Source: Jaminaea rosea
Lineage: Eukaryota > Basidiomycota > Exobasidiomycetes > Microstromatales
DNA length: 64,000 nucleotides
Assembly: GCF_003144245.1 (NCBI RefSeq)
Contig: NW_020289978.1
Location: 558,001 to 622,000, forward strand
Direction of reading: 5' to 3'
The translations under genes and the position numbers were made by a program. The notes under the pieces are model-generated. The model searched no databases. It was not told the DNA's origin and saw only the letters and a program-made list of their open reading frames with translations. Positions 48,730 to 58,521 of the stretch are shown here, piece after piece. How positions within the stretch are numbered: position 1 is the stretch's first letter; every line of letters starts with the position of its first letter.

Positions 48730-50143
48730 CTACGCATGCCTTCCCAGCTTGTCCATCGACGCCGCTCCCTGTTCGTACCACTCGCTCCTGCTGACCCAGA
48801 AGCTCTCCCTCGACTTCATGATATCAGCAAGCACAGCGCCACCCAGGAAGACCATGTGCTTCCTCCTCGGCGGGTCTTCTACCCTCAACTTGAAGTTCTT
48901 CAACCTGCTACCATCCCCTTGCAGTACCTTTGAGAGGTAAAGCTGTTTCATCTCCTTCTCCAGGCGACTGGGCAGGCCGGGATACATGGACGAGCCGCCA
49001 GACAGGACGATGTGCTTGTAGAGCTCTGTGCGGACATCTACTGCTGCTGATTGAATGGTGTTGAAGAGAAGCTCGGCGACGCCTGGTTGCTCGACGTCGA
49101 CCAAGTGGGGCTGGAACATGCATTCTGGGGCCTCGAAGCGCTCAGATCCGACCTTGATTACTCGCCCGTCCGGCAGCGTGTAGCTCTCAACGAGGGTAGT
49201 CGTCTCCTCGGCGAGCTTCTTGTCCAAGGCCAGATCGTAGCTGGTGAAGCAGACCTTCTCCTTGAGTTTGCGGACGGTCTCGAAATCGGCGGTGCGATTG
49301 AAGGCGTAACCGCGGAGTAGGAGGAGCTTGATCAGGTAGCGCGTCACGTCTCGTCCGGCAACGTCAAGACGCTTGGTCAGGTGAGGGAGGGCGAAGCCTT
49401 CGTAGACGGGGACAACGTGCGTGACACCATCGCCTGAGTCGACGACCACCTATGCGGGCGGAAAGGAAAGGATGAGAGCGTGAGCGATGAGGCGGAGGCG
49501 GCTGCCATTAGAGGATTGCGCCACTCACTCCCGTCTGCAGACCCTGAGCGTAGAGCGTGAGGACCGCTTGAATAGCGACGTAGACGCCTGCAGCGTTAAG
49601 ATTGTACGAGAGGTCAGCTGCTCAGTCTTTATAGGGTTGGTCACACCACCTGCTCACCCTCGAATCCGTACTCCTCGAACATGATCTGGGCCATCTCCTC
49701 TCGATTCCTCTTTGGGTTCATCGGCGGTTCCGTCAGCAGAATCTTCCCTGTGGGGGCGACAAGGGCGAGAACATTAGCCACGCGCTGCCATCATGCTATC
49801 TTGTGGCTCTGCCTGCTCCCCCGCACTCACTTCCCCTCGGATCAATCTTCAACTTCTCATCAAACGTATAATTCCACACATGCCTCATGTCGCCAAAGTC
49901 CTTGACCACTCCATGTTCCATCGGTTGGTTGATCTGCAAGTAGTTGCGCAGCTGCTCTGCCTCATCTCCGACCATGATGTCCTTGATCTGCGTAGCTAGG
50001 GACCCGGCATCCTTCTCCTCCATTCGAAGGAGGGGACGACCGACTATGCTGGCAAAGACGTGTTCGGGAAAGTTGGACCCCGCATAACCCACTTTGACGA
50101 AACCAGTGCCATTGTCTACTACCACTGGGCGATCGTCTGCCAT
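48730..50143 (-). CDS. ARP2: Actin-related protein 2 (Arp2/3 complex)
   Basis: Arp2 is the actin-like subunit of the Arp2/3 complex, which nucleates branched actin at endocytic patches. Four exons (49831-50143, 49658-49747, 49529-49587, 48730-49449) join in frame to 393 residues, the usual length. Introns are 83, 70 and 79 nt. The first exon starts [27 protein letters not shown], the actin-fold phosphate loop. [20 protein letters not shown] is rebuilt across intron 1 and [18 protein letters not shown] across intron 3. The adenosine loop [19 protein letters not shown] is intact. The terminal helix [16 protein letters not shown]-like segment is present. All splice phases agree with Arp2. Convergent with STE14 (89 bp between stops) and divergent from a small membrane protein gene. 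Confidence 0.96.
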
Positions 50144-50462
50144 GGTGTTGAGCGGGCAAAGGAGGTGAGATGGAGCAGTGAGGTAAGGTGAGGATGGGAT
50201 AGATGTAGAAGTGGAAGGTGGGAAAGCGCAGTACAGTGGATGTGAGGCGACGAGCGGGGTCCATGGCCCGTTCGCCCGTTGGTCGTCCACAGCCAGCATC
50301 CAGAGACGGCGGAGCAGCGACAAGCCACGCGAGCTCAGCGACAAGGCCGTGCGGAGAGAGACGGCTGCAAGGCCCAAGCCACTCGAGGCCAAGTCGACGT
50401 CCGAGTCAGTCCTTCTCGTCCTGACCATCACTGCTCTCATCACCAGCATATCATCCTCAGCG

Positions 50463-51044
50463 ATGTCAGATGCACCATCAGACGCTGCAGCACCACCGCC
50501 ACCGCCATCGGCAGCTGGCAGCAGCGCCAGCGCCATGAGTACCTCGACATTAGGCTCAGCCCCGCAACGCAAGCGCCATCGTGACGACCACGTCCAATAC
50601 GCCTACACGATCCAGCGAGAAGCAGGGCTACGCGGCATGCTCATTTGGACCATCGCAGGCGCCTCGACAGTATTCATGGCCCATCATCTCTTCCCTCTAG
50701 TCCGTCGTCAAACCTTGGCGGGGAAAGCCTTCTTGACGAGCGGGTTCACCATCTTCGGACTCTGTACGGGCGCAGAATCCGTCTTGCAGCATCATGAGAC
50801 GCAGCAGCGATCAGAGGAGAACCTCATCAGGGACAGGGCGAGAGCAGAGCTGGGTAGACGGGGCGTGGTGGCTAGTGAGGCAGAAATTGAGAGGTGGAGG
50901 ACTAGTGAGAGGGACAAGCTCATCGAGAGATTGAGGAGGGAGAGGGAGGAGCAGCGCAGGTTGAGGGATGTAGGCAAGGTGCAGCAGGAGCGAGAGCAAC
51001 AGGAAGCTGTGAAGGCCGTTGGGCAAGTAGAGACGGAGGGGTAG
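50463..51044 (+). CDS. Small membrane protein, possible HIG1/RCF2-like, function unknown
   Basis: Not firmly recognised. From the ATG at 50463 the protein has 193 residues. The Pro/Ala/Ser-rich N-terminus is followed by [21 protein letters not shown] and a second hydrophobic stretch ([21 protein letters not shown]), then a highly charged Arg/Glu coiled coil to the end. The two hydrophobic segments joined by a short basic loop ([12 protein letters not shown]), then an Ala-Glu, resemble the N-terminal half of yeast Rcf2 and other fungal HIG1-like proteins of the respiratory supercomplex, but I cannot confirm this by eye. An open frame extends 84 codons upstream, without conserved sequence and overlapping the ARP2 promoter, so I prefer the later ATG. 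No intron needed. Confidence 0.6.
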   Translation: MSDAPSDAAAPPPPPSAAGSSASAMSTSTLGSAPQRKRHRDDHVQYAYTIQREAGLRGMLIWTIAGASTVFMAHHLFPLVRRQTLAGKAFLTSGFTIFGLCTGAESVLQHHETQQRSEENLIRDRARAELGRRGVVASEAEIERWRTSERDKLIERLRREREEQRRLRDVGKVQQEREQQEAVKAVGQVETEG

Positions 51045-51238
51045 ACACTGCGGAGGACCAAGCATAGAAGAGGCTCACAAAAAGAAGGAGCAAGGGCGCA
51101 CCACCCACGGACACGTTCGCAAGCAAGTCACACAATGTACCATCAGATCATTCACCTCTCCCACCAATGTCAATCTCCATCAGATGTCCATTTTATGTAC
51201 ACATGCTAGGTGGTCATCGTGCTCGTCGTCGTATCCCG

Positions 51239-52664
51239 TCATTGACTGAGTCGTGGCATGGAAGCAGAATGTGGTCAGCCGCACGTCTACATCATCTGCT
51301 TGCCTGATGTACTCACTCATTCTGCAGCTCAAAGGGACAGGGCGTGTTGATGTTGGTTCCAGTCTCTTTAGTTCCAATCAGCCCGGCAATCTTCATGCTC
51401 AGCTTCACATTCAAGTTTAAGTTGGGCCTCTGCACTCCGTTATACTGGTGCTGGCAGGCCGAGTGTACCACTTGGAAGGTCGGGTCGCCCGTGATATTGA
51501 GCGAGCGGTAGGTGAAATTGACGGGGACCTTGAAGACAGTCTTGCTGCGACCAGGGAAGGATATGCCGTTGGGAATAGAGCCAGAGCCGATCTTCTTGAA
51601 CGTGGTCAGCTCCGTGACTTCCACTTTGATGGAGGTGGCGTGAGAGGGGATCCACCCGCCTGTGTTGTCTGCGCGGAGGTTGAGGTCCATGATCATGCTG
51701 AGCACGGAGAGAGGGATGTGAGCACTCTGCCACAGCTACTTCATTCGTCGCTGCGCTGCCTGTGTATTCACCTGAAATTGGTGGGACTATAATGCGTCAC
51801 CATGCTAGCGCTGTTAGGTACGGCCACGAGCGGCGCAGTAGTGGAAAAGGCTAGTCCCGGCACTCTCGGGATGACGAAGTAAAGTCCCACACCGAGGAAG
51901 ACGAGGAAGAAGAAGCCAATCACGACGGCCCACCTCGGGCTCAACCAGCCGCAAATCTTGTGCTCTCCCTTGCCCCAGCGCGACACCTTCTCCTTGCGGC
52001 GGTTCGCCTTCGTCTTTCGACGATGCTGCCTGCTCATGCGCTTCATCTCATCCTTTGAATATTCTTGTCCCAATGCGGGGACCGTAATGAGCTCGATGCC
52101 TGATTCACCTGCTCCCTTGTTGTCGCCTGTGGTGGGCACCGCGTGCGATTCAGCGACGTGGCCTGCCCCTTCGTGCATGGCCTGCGCAGCGAGGACGCTG
52201 GGATGACGTGGGTCTGCATGCTGTACATCGAAGCCGAAGGACTCTGGCCGTAGGAGCGTTGAGTTGCGTTGAGTACCGGGAGGTACCTGCCTCGCGACAG
52301 GAGGTGGCGTGTCCATAGGGGAATGTCCGTACCCGCCTCCGTAGGCGTTCTTCGCAAAGTATCCCGCATCACTCCCCATTGATGTCTTGCCTTCGGGTGT
52401 GTCGAACGTGTTCATCGCAGAGGCATTATTGAAGTCGTCATACACATTCCAGCCTTCGTCCTCCGATTCATCCTCCTCCTCGCTGGTTTCCTGTCCGCCG
52501 TTGACGTTGGGGCGTGGGCTTGTGCCAGCATGTCTGCTGATGCTCCTCCCTGGTCCCGCGCGGCCCTCTATGTCAGAGGACCGGGCAGGAGCATCAGTGG
52601 CGTATGCGTCTGCTGCAGAGAAGATGCCTCGAGAGGAGGAAGAGGTGGGTCGGCCGCCGTACAT
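51239..52664 (-). CDS. Single-pass membrane protein with extracytoplasmic LEA_2-like domain
   Basis: Type II-like membrane protein: about 235 disordered, Ser/Gly-rich residues, then a basic stretch (RRKTKANRRKEKVSRWGKG), one hydrophobic span (AVVIGFFFLVFLGVGLYFVI, about 247-266) and an outer domain of about 150 residues. The outer domain has NFRFSMIMDLNLRADNTGGWIP, then ATSIKVEVTE, typical of fungal LEA_2-like beta-sandwich proteins. Exon 1 (51772-52664) joins exon 2 (51697 downward) across a 74-nt intron inside NFR/FSM. Reading on, the frame meets a stop within GTGAGT at 51313, giving a protein ending in ELQNE. That GTGAGT begins a good 71-nt intron (CTGAC branch, CTCAG acceptor), and splicing would end the protein two residues later with a last coding piece of 7 nt to a stop at 51239. 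Function unknown. Confidence 0.8.
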
Positions 52665-53199
52665 GTTGATGGGTGCAGCGGGAAGAGGCCGAGGTCCACA
52701 AGGGAGGAGAAGTCGCCGATGAGCTAAGGGTGCAACGCCCTCTTGGCGCTAAAAGTGGGTGAGAGCCAGCCTCGGTGACGGGGACGAAGGGAAGGGGAAG
52801 CGATGAAGATGATGAGTAGAAGGGTGAAGAACGAAGTCAAGATGCGGAGATGGGAGGAGCGAGGGTCCCGAGGTGAGTGTTGGTTCGAAGCTGCCTCGGC
52901 AAAAAGGCAAGGGACAGTCGACGCGAGGCGGCGGGAATGCGAGGAGTGAGCCGGACACGGGGACAGCCTGCCAAGTCAGGCCGAGAAGAGGGCCGAGCAC
53001 AATGGTGAGTGAGAGGGTAACACGATAGGGAGAGGAAAGAAATCAACGATCGATAGGCCCGATTCAGAAGCGTGAGCGGCACTTGTGTATATGTACAGGC
53101 GCGCAAGAAGCGTGAAGACAGCAGCGGGGTGTAGCAGCCAGAAAAGCGGAGAGGAAGCAATTCAAGTCCATTCGGTACCTGGCACTGCGCGGCTCACCC
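52665..53199. promoter_or_regulatory. Intergenic: upstream of the LEA_2-like gene, 3' flank of chitin deacetylase
   Basis: About 535 bp with no supported gene. Several Leu/Pro/Ser-rich frames are shadows of biased sequence. The promoter of the minus-strand LEA_2-like gene should lie here. Confidence 0.45.
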
Positions 53200-54861
53200 T
53201 CAGAGGTTGAAAGCAACCGCAGCGGCCAGACTAGCCGCAAAGAAGGCAGCGGCAACGCTTGCGCCATCGAGCGTGGCAACAACTCCACCGCTAGGAGACG
53301 GGCTGGTAGTCGGGCCTGCCGCGCTTCCGTTGCTGGAGCTGCTGCCGCTCGAAGTGCTGGACCCGCTCGTTGTGCTGCCGCTAGTCGAAGTTGTAGTGGA
53401 GGCTGAGGAGGTGTGTGAATGATTGGCGCCCGTGGTGATGGGGCCGGCAGGCAAAGAGGTGTGGTTAGCCTTCGTAGCTGGCGGGGTACATTCGGCCATA
53501 GGGAGGAGGACTCAATGGCTGCTGCCAATGGGATCGAAGACTCGCAGTCACTCACTATTACCAGCAACAGTCCCGGCAGAGGAGCTTTGCTTGTAGTCTC
53601 CCCATTGCACGCCACCCGTGGCTGCAGACCCCTTGTCTGTGATGGTAAAAGGCTGCTTCGTTGGCAGAATGCTATCCTGCGCCGGTGCCGTCCCCTTTTG
53701 CGAGGCATCGTTGGCGTTCTGGTACCAAGGGAGGCTCTGCGCGTGTGGGATGGGTCCGACGCTGTATCCTTTGGCAATGGCCTTTTCGATCAACATTTTG
53801 AAGTAGGGGGCGGATGATTTGCGCTGGTCGAAAGGAGAGCTGGTCAGCTTGGAACGCTCCAGCGTATGTCAAGGCTCTCACTCACTGCCTCGTGAGCGAG
53901 AGGCACGATACCCTGGCCACTGTTGACCCATGAGTCAATGTCCTTTGCGTACTTGTCCTTTGTCACGCCCTCGCATCCTCCACCCTTGAAGATGCTTCCA
54001 TCATCGAGCGTGCACCAGTCGAACGTGTCTCGATTCCACATGACCAGTTGCATACCCAGCACCTCCTTGGCAATGGCCACCACACGGTTGTCCACATCGC
54101 CCGAGGGAGGACGCCAGTACATGGGAATGTAGCCCGAGTAGTCGTAGATGAGCTGCATCGACCAGCCAAGATCAGCGACGACCTGCTCATTGGAGTGGTT
54201 GGTCATGTAGGTGTGCGTGAACGAGTGCGAGCACAAGTGTTGAGGAGGCTGCATCTGCACCAGCGTATTCATGGCAGGCACGTCCCACATGATCTGCGAG
54301 CCAATGAGGAAGTGGGACATGGATACCTTGTGCTCTTGGACGATGGGCGAGACAGAGGCGATAGCATCCGTGACTGGTCCATCATCTACTGCCATCCCTA
54401 CGACCTTGGCAGGCGCTTCAGAGATGGCGCCTTGGGGGATGCATTGCGTGTTCGTCCAGGCGCAGAGGTCGCGGTCGCTTGTGCCGGTCGGATAGACGGA
54501 GAGGCCCGTCTGCATGTTCGTCTTGGACGAAGGCAGCTTGGGGATCTTGCCCGAGTCCTCGGCTTGCTTGAGCTTGTCTCGCCAGACCTGAGGGATCTGA
54601 GAGGGGATTGTTGTGCCTGCCGTAGGATAGGGCATGCCGTTCTTGCCTGGTCGCATGCGAAAGGGCGTCGAGGTCAGCTCAGACCAGAAATACCTGCTCG
54701 CTCGCCTCGCACTAACTCGTGTCTCGCCTGCCCAAGTGGTCGATATGTGCTCTCTTTGCGTGAGGATTGTCAAACATGTGCCTGCGCTTGTCAGCAGACA
54801 CGAGGATTGCGCTGGCGAGCAGCGGCAGCAGCAGCATCAAAGGAGCGAAGGTAATCTGCAT
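53200..54861 (-). CDS. Chitin deacetylase (carbohydrate esterase family 4), GPI-anchored
   Basis: Removes acetyl groups from chitin in the cell wall to make chitosan, which in basidiomycetes helps wall integrity and host evasion. Four exons (54717-54861, 53886-54646, 53556-53823, 53200-53477) join to 483 residues; all introns are short with GT donors and CAG acceptors. Residues 1-20 are a signal peptide (MQITFAPLMLLLPLLASAIL). The CE4 core has the metal/catalytic DDGP (in VAVDDGP-like AVDDGPVTDA), HSFTHTYMTNHS (His-x3-His metal pair) and the RPPSGDVDNR loop, then a conserved catalytic His in PLAHEA, rebuilt across the splice. A Ser/Thr/Gly-rich tail of about 60 residues and a hydrophobic end (AAFFAASLAAAVAFNL) fit a GPI signal. 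The deacetylase assignment is safe; the substrate is inferred. Divergent from the arrestin gene. Confidence 0.93.
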
Positions 54862-55577
54862 GGCGGGCGAGGTGGTGAGTGACTGGGTGAGGGTGCGTGG
54901 CCGTGATGGTTCAGGATACGGAGAGACGAAGGACGAAGGACGGCCGACTGGCTGGTTGGCTGATAACCCCTGGCCCTTAGCCTGTTGTTGACATCACACC
55001 GCTCGCGGCCTTCGATGCCGTCGAGGCCAATCTTGAGCCGCGTCCGCCGCGCCGCCTACCTAATGACCTGCCGCGCCTTCTCCTCCTTCCTGCTGAGCGG
55101 CAGCTGAGAAGTCGGCCTCATTGCCATGATATTGCCAATCTCTTGCCTCCCATCCTTGACTCTTCGCCGCAAAACGACCGCAGTCGCGCCGTAAGAGCCG
55201 TACGATGGAGCCGTGGTTGATCGAAGGCGACGAGACGATTTGCCTCTCTGCCTGTGACTCAGCGCCCTCAGCCCCAATTGCCCTCAAACGCGCCGCGACC
55301 CTAATCTCGAGGCGCTGCGACGGAGAATCTTTTGGCGGTCAGAGTCGCAGCGGGTCAATGTCGTCGGCGAATTCTGCCTGGGCGCAGGCTCGATTTACGC
55401 TTGCGTACCAACATTTGGCTCGACGCTCGAGAGGGAAGCTCGAGGGTCGAGATTCTCTCTAATCTCAGTCCGCCATCGCGGTCCTCAACTTCTTTCCTTC
55501 CTGCCAGCCAACATCACCTTCACCGTTTCATCCTCAGCACTACCACCCGCCATCAGCTGGGCAGCCATTGCGCGCCG
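54862..55577. promoter_or_regulatory. Divergent promoter region of chitin deacetylase and arrestin genes
   Basis: 716 bp. The frame that runs from 55332 into the arrestin gene is open, but its first 82 codons show no conserved sequence, so I treat it as leader. No TATA box or known regulator motif is clear. Confidence 0.45.
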
Positions 55578-58025
55578 ATGCTATCATCGGTCATCCACCA
55601 GCCTTGCGAGGTCACCCTCCACCTCTTGTCTGAGGACATCTTCATCCATCCACCTCCCAGCAATGAGACAACAGGCAAGGACCAGACGCTGCGAGGCGTC
55701 GTCGAGATCAAAGCGCCCAGCGAGCGTACCATTGGAGGTGTCAAGGTGACCCTGCAAGGAGTTCAGACCATTGCTATGCCTGACTCAACGCCGGGTCTCG
55801 CAACCAACAACATCCGATGGGAGGAGAAGATCATCCTCGACAAGTCGATGGAGATCTTGAGCGATGGAGATGGCGGTATTGTCAAGCACCATCGCAACAA
55901 GGGGAAAGGGAAAGCAAAGGAGCGGCCGCAGGGGCAGCAGCAGCAGCAGCAGAGCCAATACGTGCAGCTGCAGAGCCACGCAACGACGACGGGTACCGAC
56001 CCCGATACGGCGGCTGGTGGCCTGCCTCCAGCGTACAGCAGCGCGAGCGATGACGTCGCCGCTCAGCTTAATGGTCTCGAGCTTGAGGCGCTAACAGCAC
56101 CTGCTCGCCACGACGAAGGCATGCATCTGGACAGAGGCGTCCACGGCTTTGAGTTCTCCTTCATCATCCCAGCCTCCTCACCACCGTTCGAACGCTGCAA
56201 ACACGGGCGAACACGTTACATCGTCACGGCCATTGCGCTAGGAGCAGGCAGGGCCAAGCACAACGTCGTCGCGACTCGTGAGGTATTCGTCATCCTCAAT
56301 GTCAACAAGGACGGCGGGCCAACGCCACTCGAGATCACGTATGCAGACGTCCACGAGGCCCTTGGTCCCATCTCCCTCTCCCTCACAGCTGCCAGCTTGA
56401 CTGTGGGCGGAACAGCTACTTTGACCATCGTCCATCCAGACCCACCAGCAAAGTTGAATGTCCTTGTGATTCGCGTCTTCATCGAGCAGACCTTTGAGCT
56501 CTACTCGGAGCTGCGCAAGGCGTGGCTCAAGATACCAGCAGAGAAGATGCGAATCGCAGAGTGGGGACACATGCCCAACAAGAGTGGCAAAGCAGCTGCT
56601 ACGACGGCCTCAACCGATTCTGGAGATGCTATCTGGATCGCCGACGACGGTTACGGCAGGCCGGGACGAGGAGCCTTCCGCAGCGTCCCTCACACAGCTC
56701 CGTACGGCCCCGCGGTGGCCCACCCAAGCTCGTCGTCCACGCCGAACATGAGTCCAGGAGCTCGACCGATCCCGTTGCCCAACGGAGCCGCCGCCTCCTC
56801 CTCACGCCGCATGCATGCAAACTCGCCCACGATACCCGGTGTGGGGGGCGCCTCCAATCGCCGAGGCTACCGTCTCAAGTCGACGCTCCGTCTGCCCAAC
56901 GACGACCAGATGAGGCCGAGCACTGTGCGCGGTAGTCGTGCCGATATCAGAGTGTCACACGAGATGGGCGTCGAGGTCTTTTTCTCGCGTGAGGACGTCC
57001 TTGACACTCGCGAGAAGTCCGACACCTTCGGCAAGCCCAAGGTGCAAGTCTTCTCCGCTAGGCGCAACGTCGTAATCCCTTCGTGCACGGCAACGTTTGA
57101 TACAGTCCATCTGCCACCCTATGTGCAAGAGTCTCCCGTATCATCCCGTCCTCCATCACCCACCAATCTCGCCCGGAGCCCGATCAACATCGGCGGTGGG
57201 CCTCAGCATCATCACATCAGACCGAACCATTCTCACACCGATATTCAGAAGCTGGCAAATACGCTGCACAACACGCTACCAGGTGGTCGTGGCCGAGCCA
57301 CACCGCCCTCATCCAAGCCGCACTCGAACGGCAATTCCAGGCCAGGCTCTCGAGCTCCCTCTCGCGACTCGTCACCGACTCGCCCACCGATTGAGCGCGG
57401 AGCCTCGAGCCACAGCATCGGGCACTCGCTTTCAGCCGCTCTCGGCTCTCACTTCCCGGGTAGAAAGAGTAGGCCCAATAGTCGGCCCTCTTCACCTACG
57501 CATGAGCGACCTGACCCAACGTCACTCAGCTCCTCTCCCATCTCGACGTCTTTCCCTTCTCGTGGGCGACGTGGGTTCGGCGCCAACCACCTGCAAGCCT
57601 TTACACCCGCCGTGGCTACGCAGACGAACACTGCCCCTGCCTCGGGGACTGCTACGCCCATTCACCCTCATCACCACCAGCACGGCTTTTCCACACCGAA
57701 TCCTGTGCCTCGTACTCTACCCCCTAACTCGCCCTGGGGCGTCAGTCACCTGCCGCATCGCACGGGCAACTCGCACGACACGTGCAACTGTGGGCGTACG
57801 ACGGAGGAGTTGGCTAATGCGGAGCATCGCTTGCTTGAAGGCGTACCTACCGCCCCTGGCGCCTTTAGTGAGCACCACGCTGATGGCGAGCAACCTCCGC
57901 CTTGGAGCGAGAGCCGGCCTGCTAGCCCCGACTATTTCAGTCAGGTGTGGGCCTCTACGGCGAGTGCGGCGCAGACACCTGCGGGACACCGTGCCAAGAC
58001 GCCATTCTCGAGCCCGCCGCATTAG
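55578..58025 (+). CDS. Alpha-arrestin (ART-type) with PPxY motif
   Basis: Arrestin-fold adaptor that typically recruits the Rsp5/NEDD4 ubiquitin ligase to membrane transporters for endocytosis. Single exon of 815 residues from the ATG at 55578 (MLSSVIHQPCEVTLHLLSED). The arrestin N domain (about 8-250: GVVEIKAPSERTIGGVKVTLQGVQTI, GVHGFEFSFIIPASSPPFERC) is broken by an insertion with a poly-Gln run and LPPAYSS, a classic PPxY ligase-binding motif at about residue 154. The C domain follows (about 255-510: GPISLSLTAASLTVGGTATLTI, VLVIRVFIEQ, RGYRLKSTLRLP, VSHEMGVEVFFSR). The last 300 residues are disordered, Pro/Ser/His-rich. A second PPxY is seen as LPPYVQESP at about 513. It resembles fungal Rim8/ART families; which one is not decided. 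Confidence 0.88.
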   Translation: MLSSVIHQPCEVTLHLLSEDIFIHPPPSNETTGKDQTLRGVVEIKAPSERTIGGVKVTLQGVQTIAMPDSTPGLATNNIRWEEKIILDKSMEILSDGDGGIVKHHRNKGKGKAKERPQGQQQQQQSQYVQLQSHATTTGTDPDTAAGGLPPAYSSASDDVAAQLNGLELEALTAPARHDEGMHLDRGVHGFEFSFIIPASSPPFERCKHGRTRYIVTAIALGAGRAKHNVVATREVFVILNVNKDGGPTPLEITYADVHEALGPISLSLTAASLTVGGTATLTIVHPDPPAKLNVLVIRVFIEQTFELYSELRKAWLKIPAEKMRIAEWGHMPNKSGKAAATTASTDSGDAIWIADDGYGRPGRGAFRSVPHTAPYGPAVAHPSSSSTPNMSPGARPIPLPNGAAASSSRRMHANSPTIPGVGGASNRRGYRLKSTLRLPNDDQMRPSTVRGSRADIRVSHEMGVEVFFSREDVLDTREKSDTFGKPKVQVFSARRNVVIPSCTATFDTVHLPPYVQESPVSSRPPSPTNLARSPINIGGGPQHHHIRPNHSHTDIQKLANTLHNTLPGGRGRATPPSSKPHSNGNSRPGSRAPSRDSSPTRPPIERGASSHSIGHSLSAALGSHFPGRKSRPNSRPSSPTHERPDPTSLSSSPISTSFPSRGRRGFGANHLQAFTPAVATQTNTAPASGTATPIHPHHHQHGFSTPNPVPRTLPPNSPWGVSHLPHRTGNSHDTCNCGRTTEELANAEHRLLEGVPTAPGAFSEHHADGEQPPPWSESRPASPDYFSQVWASTASAAQTPAGHRAKTPFSSPPH

Positions 58026-58521
58026 ACCGGCGTGGTGGCGATTCTGAGATTCTCAGCATCTTTCCTTTCTTTGCATCATCTCTGGTCTCTTCCTACACAT
58101 AGATGCCGTTGTCGAGATTACATATCTCGGTCCACTACTTTTCTCGCTATTTACCATCACCACTTGTGTAATACATCTATCCGATACTCTGTTCGTGCGG
58201 GTACTCCTAAGATTGAGTGACACTGCTCATCCGCTCGCTGCTCGTGAATGATGCCCGACCGCGTGTGCGCCAACTGCTTCGCCTACCGCAGCTGACTGGT
58301 ACCGACGAGCTGTCGCGGTGGCGTCGCCGTCGACTTCGCCCTCGCCCTCGCAGCGTTTGGCGGCTTCGCGCTCGCTCTGGCACCTTCGGGCGGCTGTTCA
58401 CCACGTGGGATGATCCGTGCGCGCTTACAATTCAAACTCCGACTGCACGGCTGAAGGGGATAAGAAGGATGGTTTCACTTTTTCGCAGCTTCGTCCACGA
58501 TACCCCAGACCACAACCCACG
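58026..58521. promoter_or_regulatory. HSP104 promoter region
   Basis: 496 bp between the arrestin stop and HSP104 start. An AGGGG stress-response-type word lies at 58455-58459, and TTC/GAA-like half-sites for heat-shock factor occur singly, but I find no clean three-unit heat-shock element. A CACGTGGG word lies near 58402. A G/A-rich part leads into the start codon. Confidence 0.4.

Noticed and set aside
58417-58521. 35-codon N-terminal extension of HSP104
   Set aside because: Hsp104 proteins start directly with the N domain; the added residues are unconserved.
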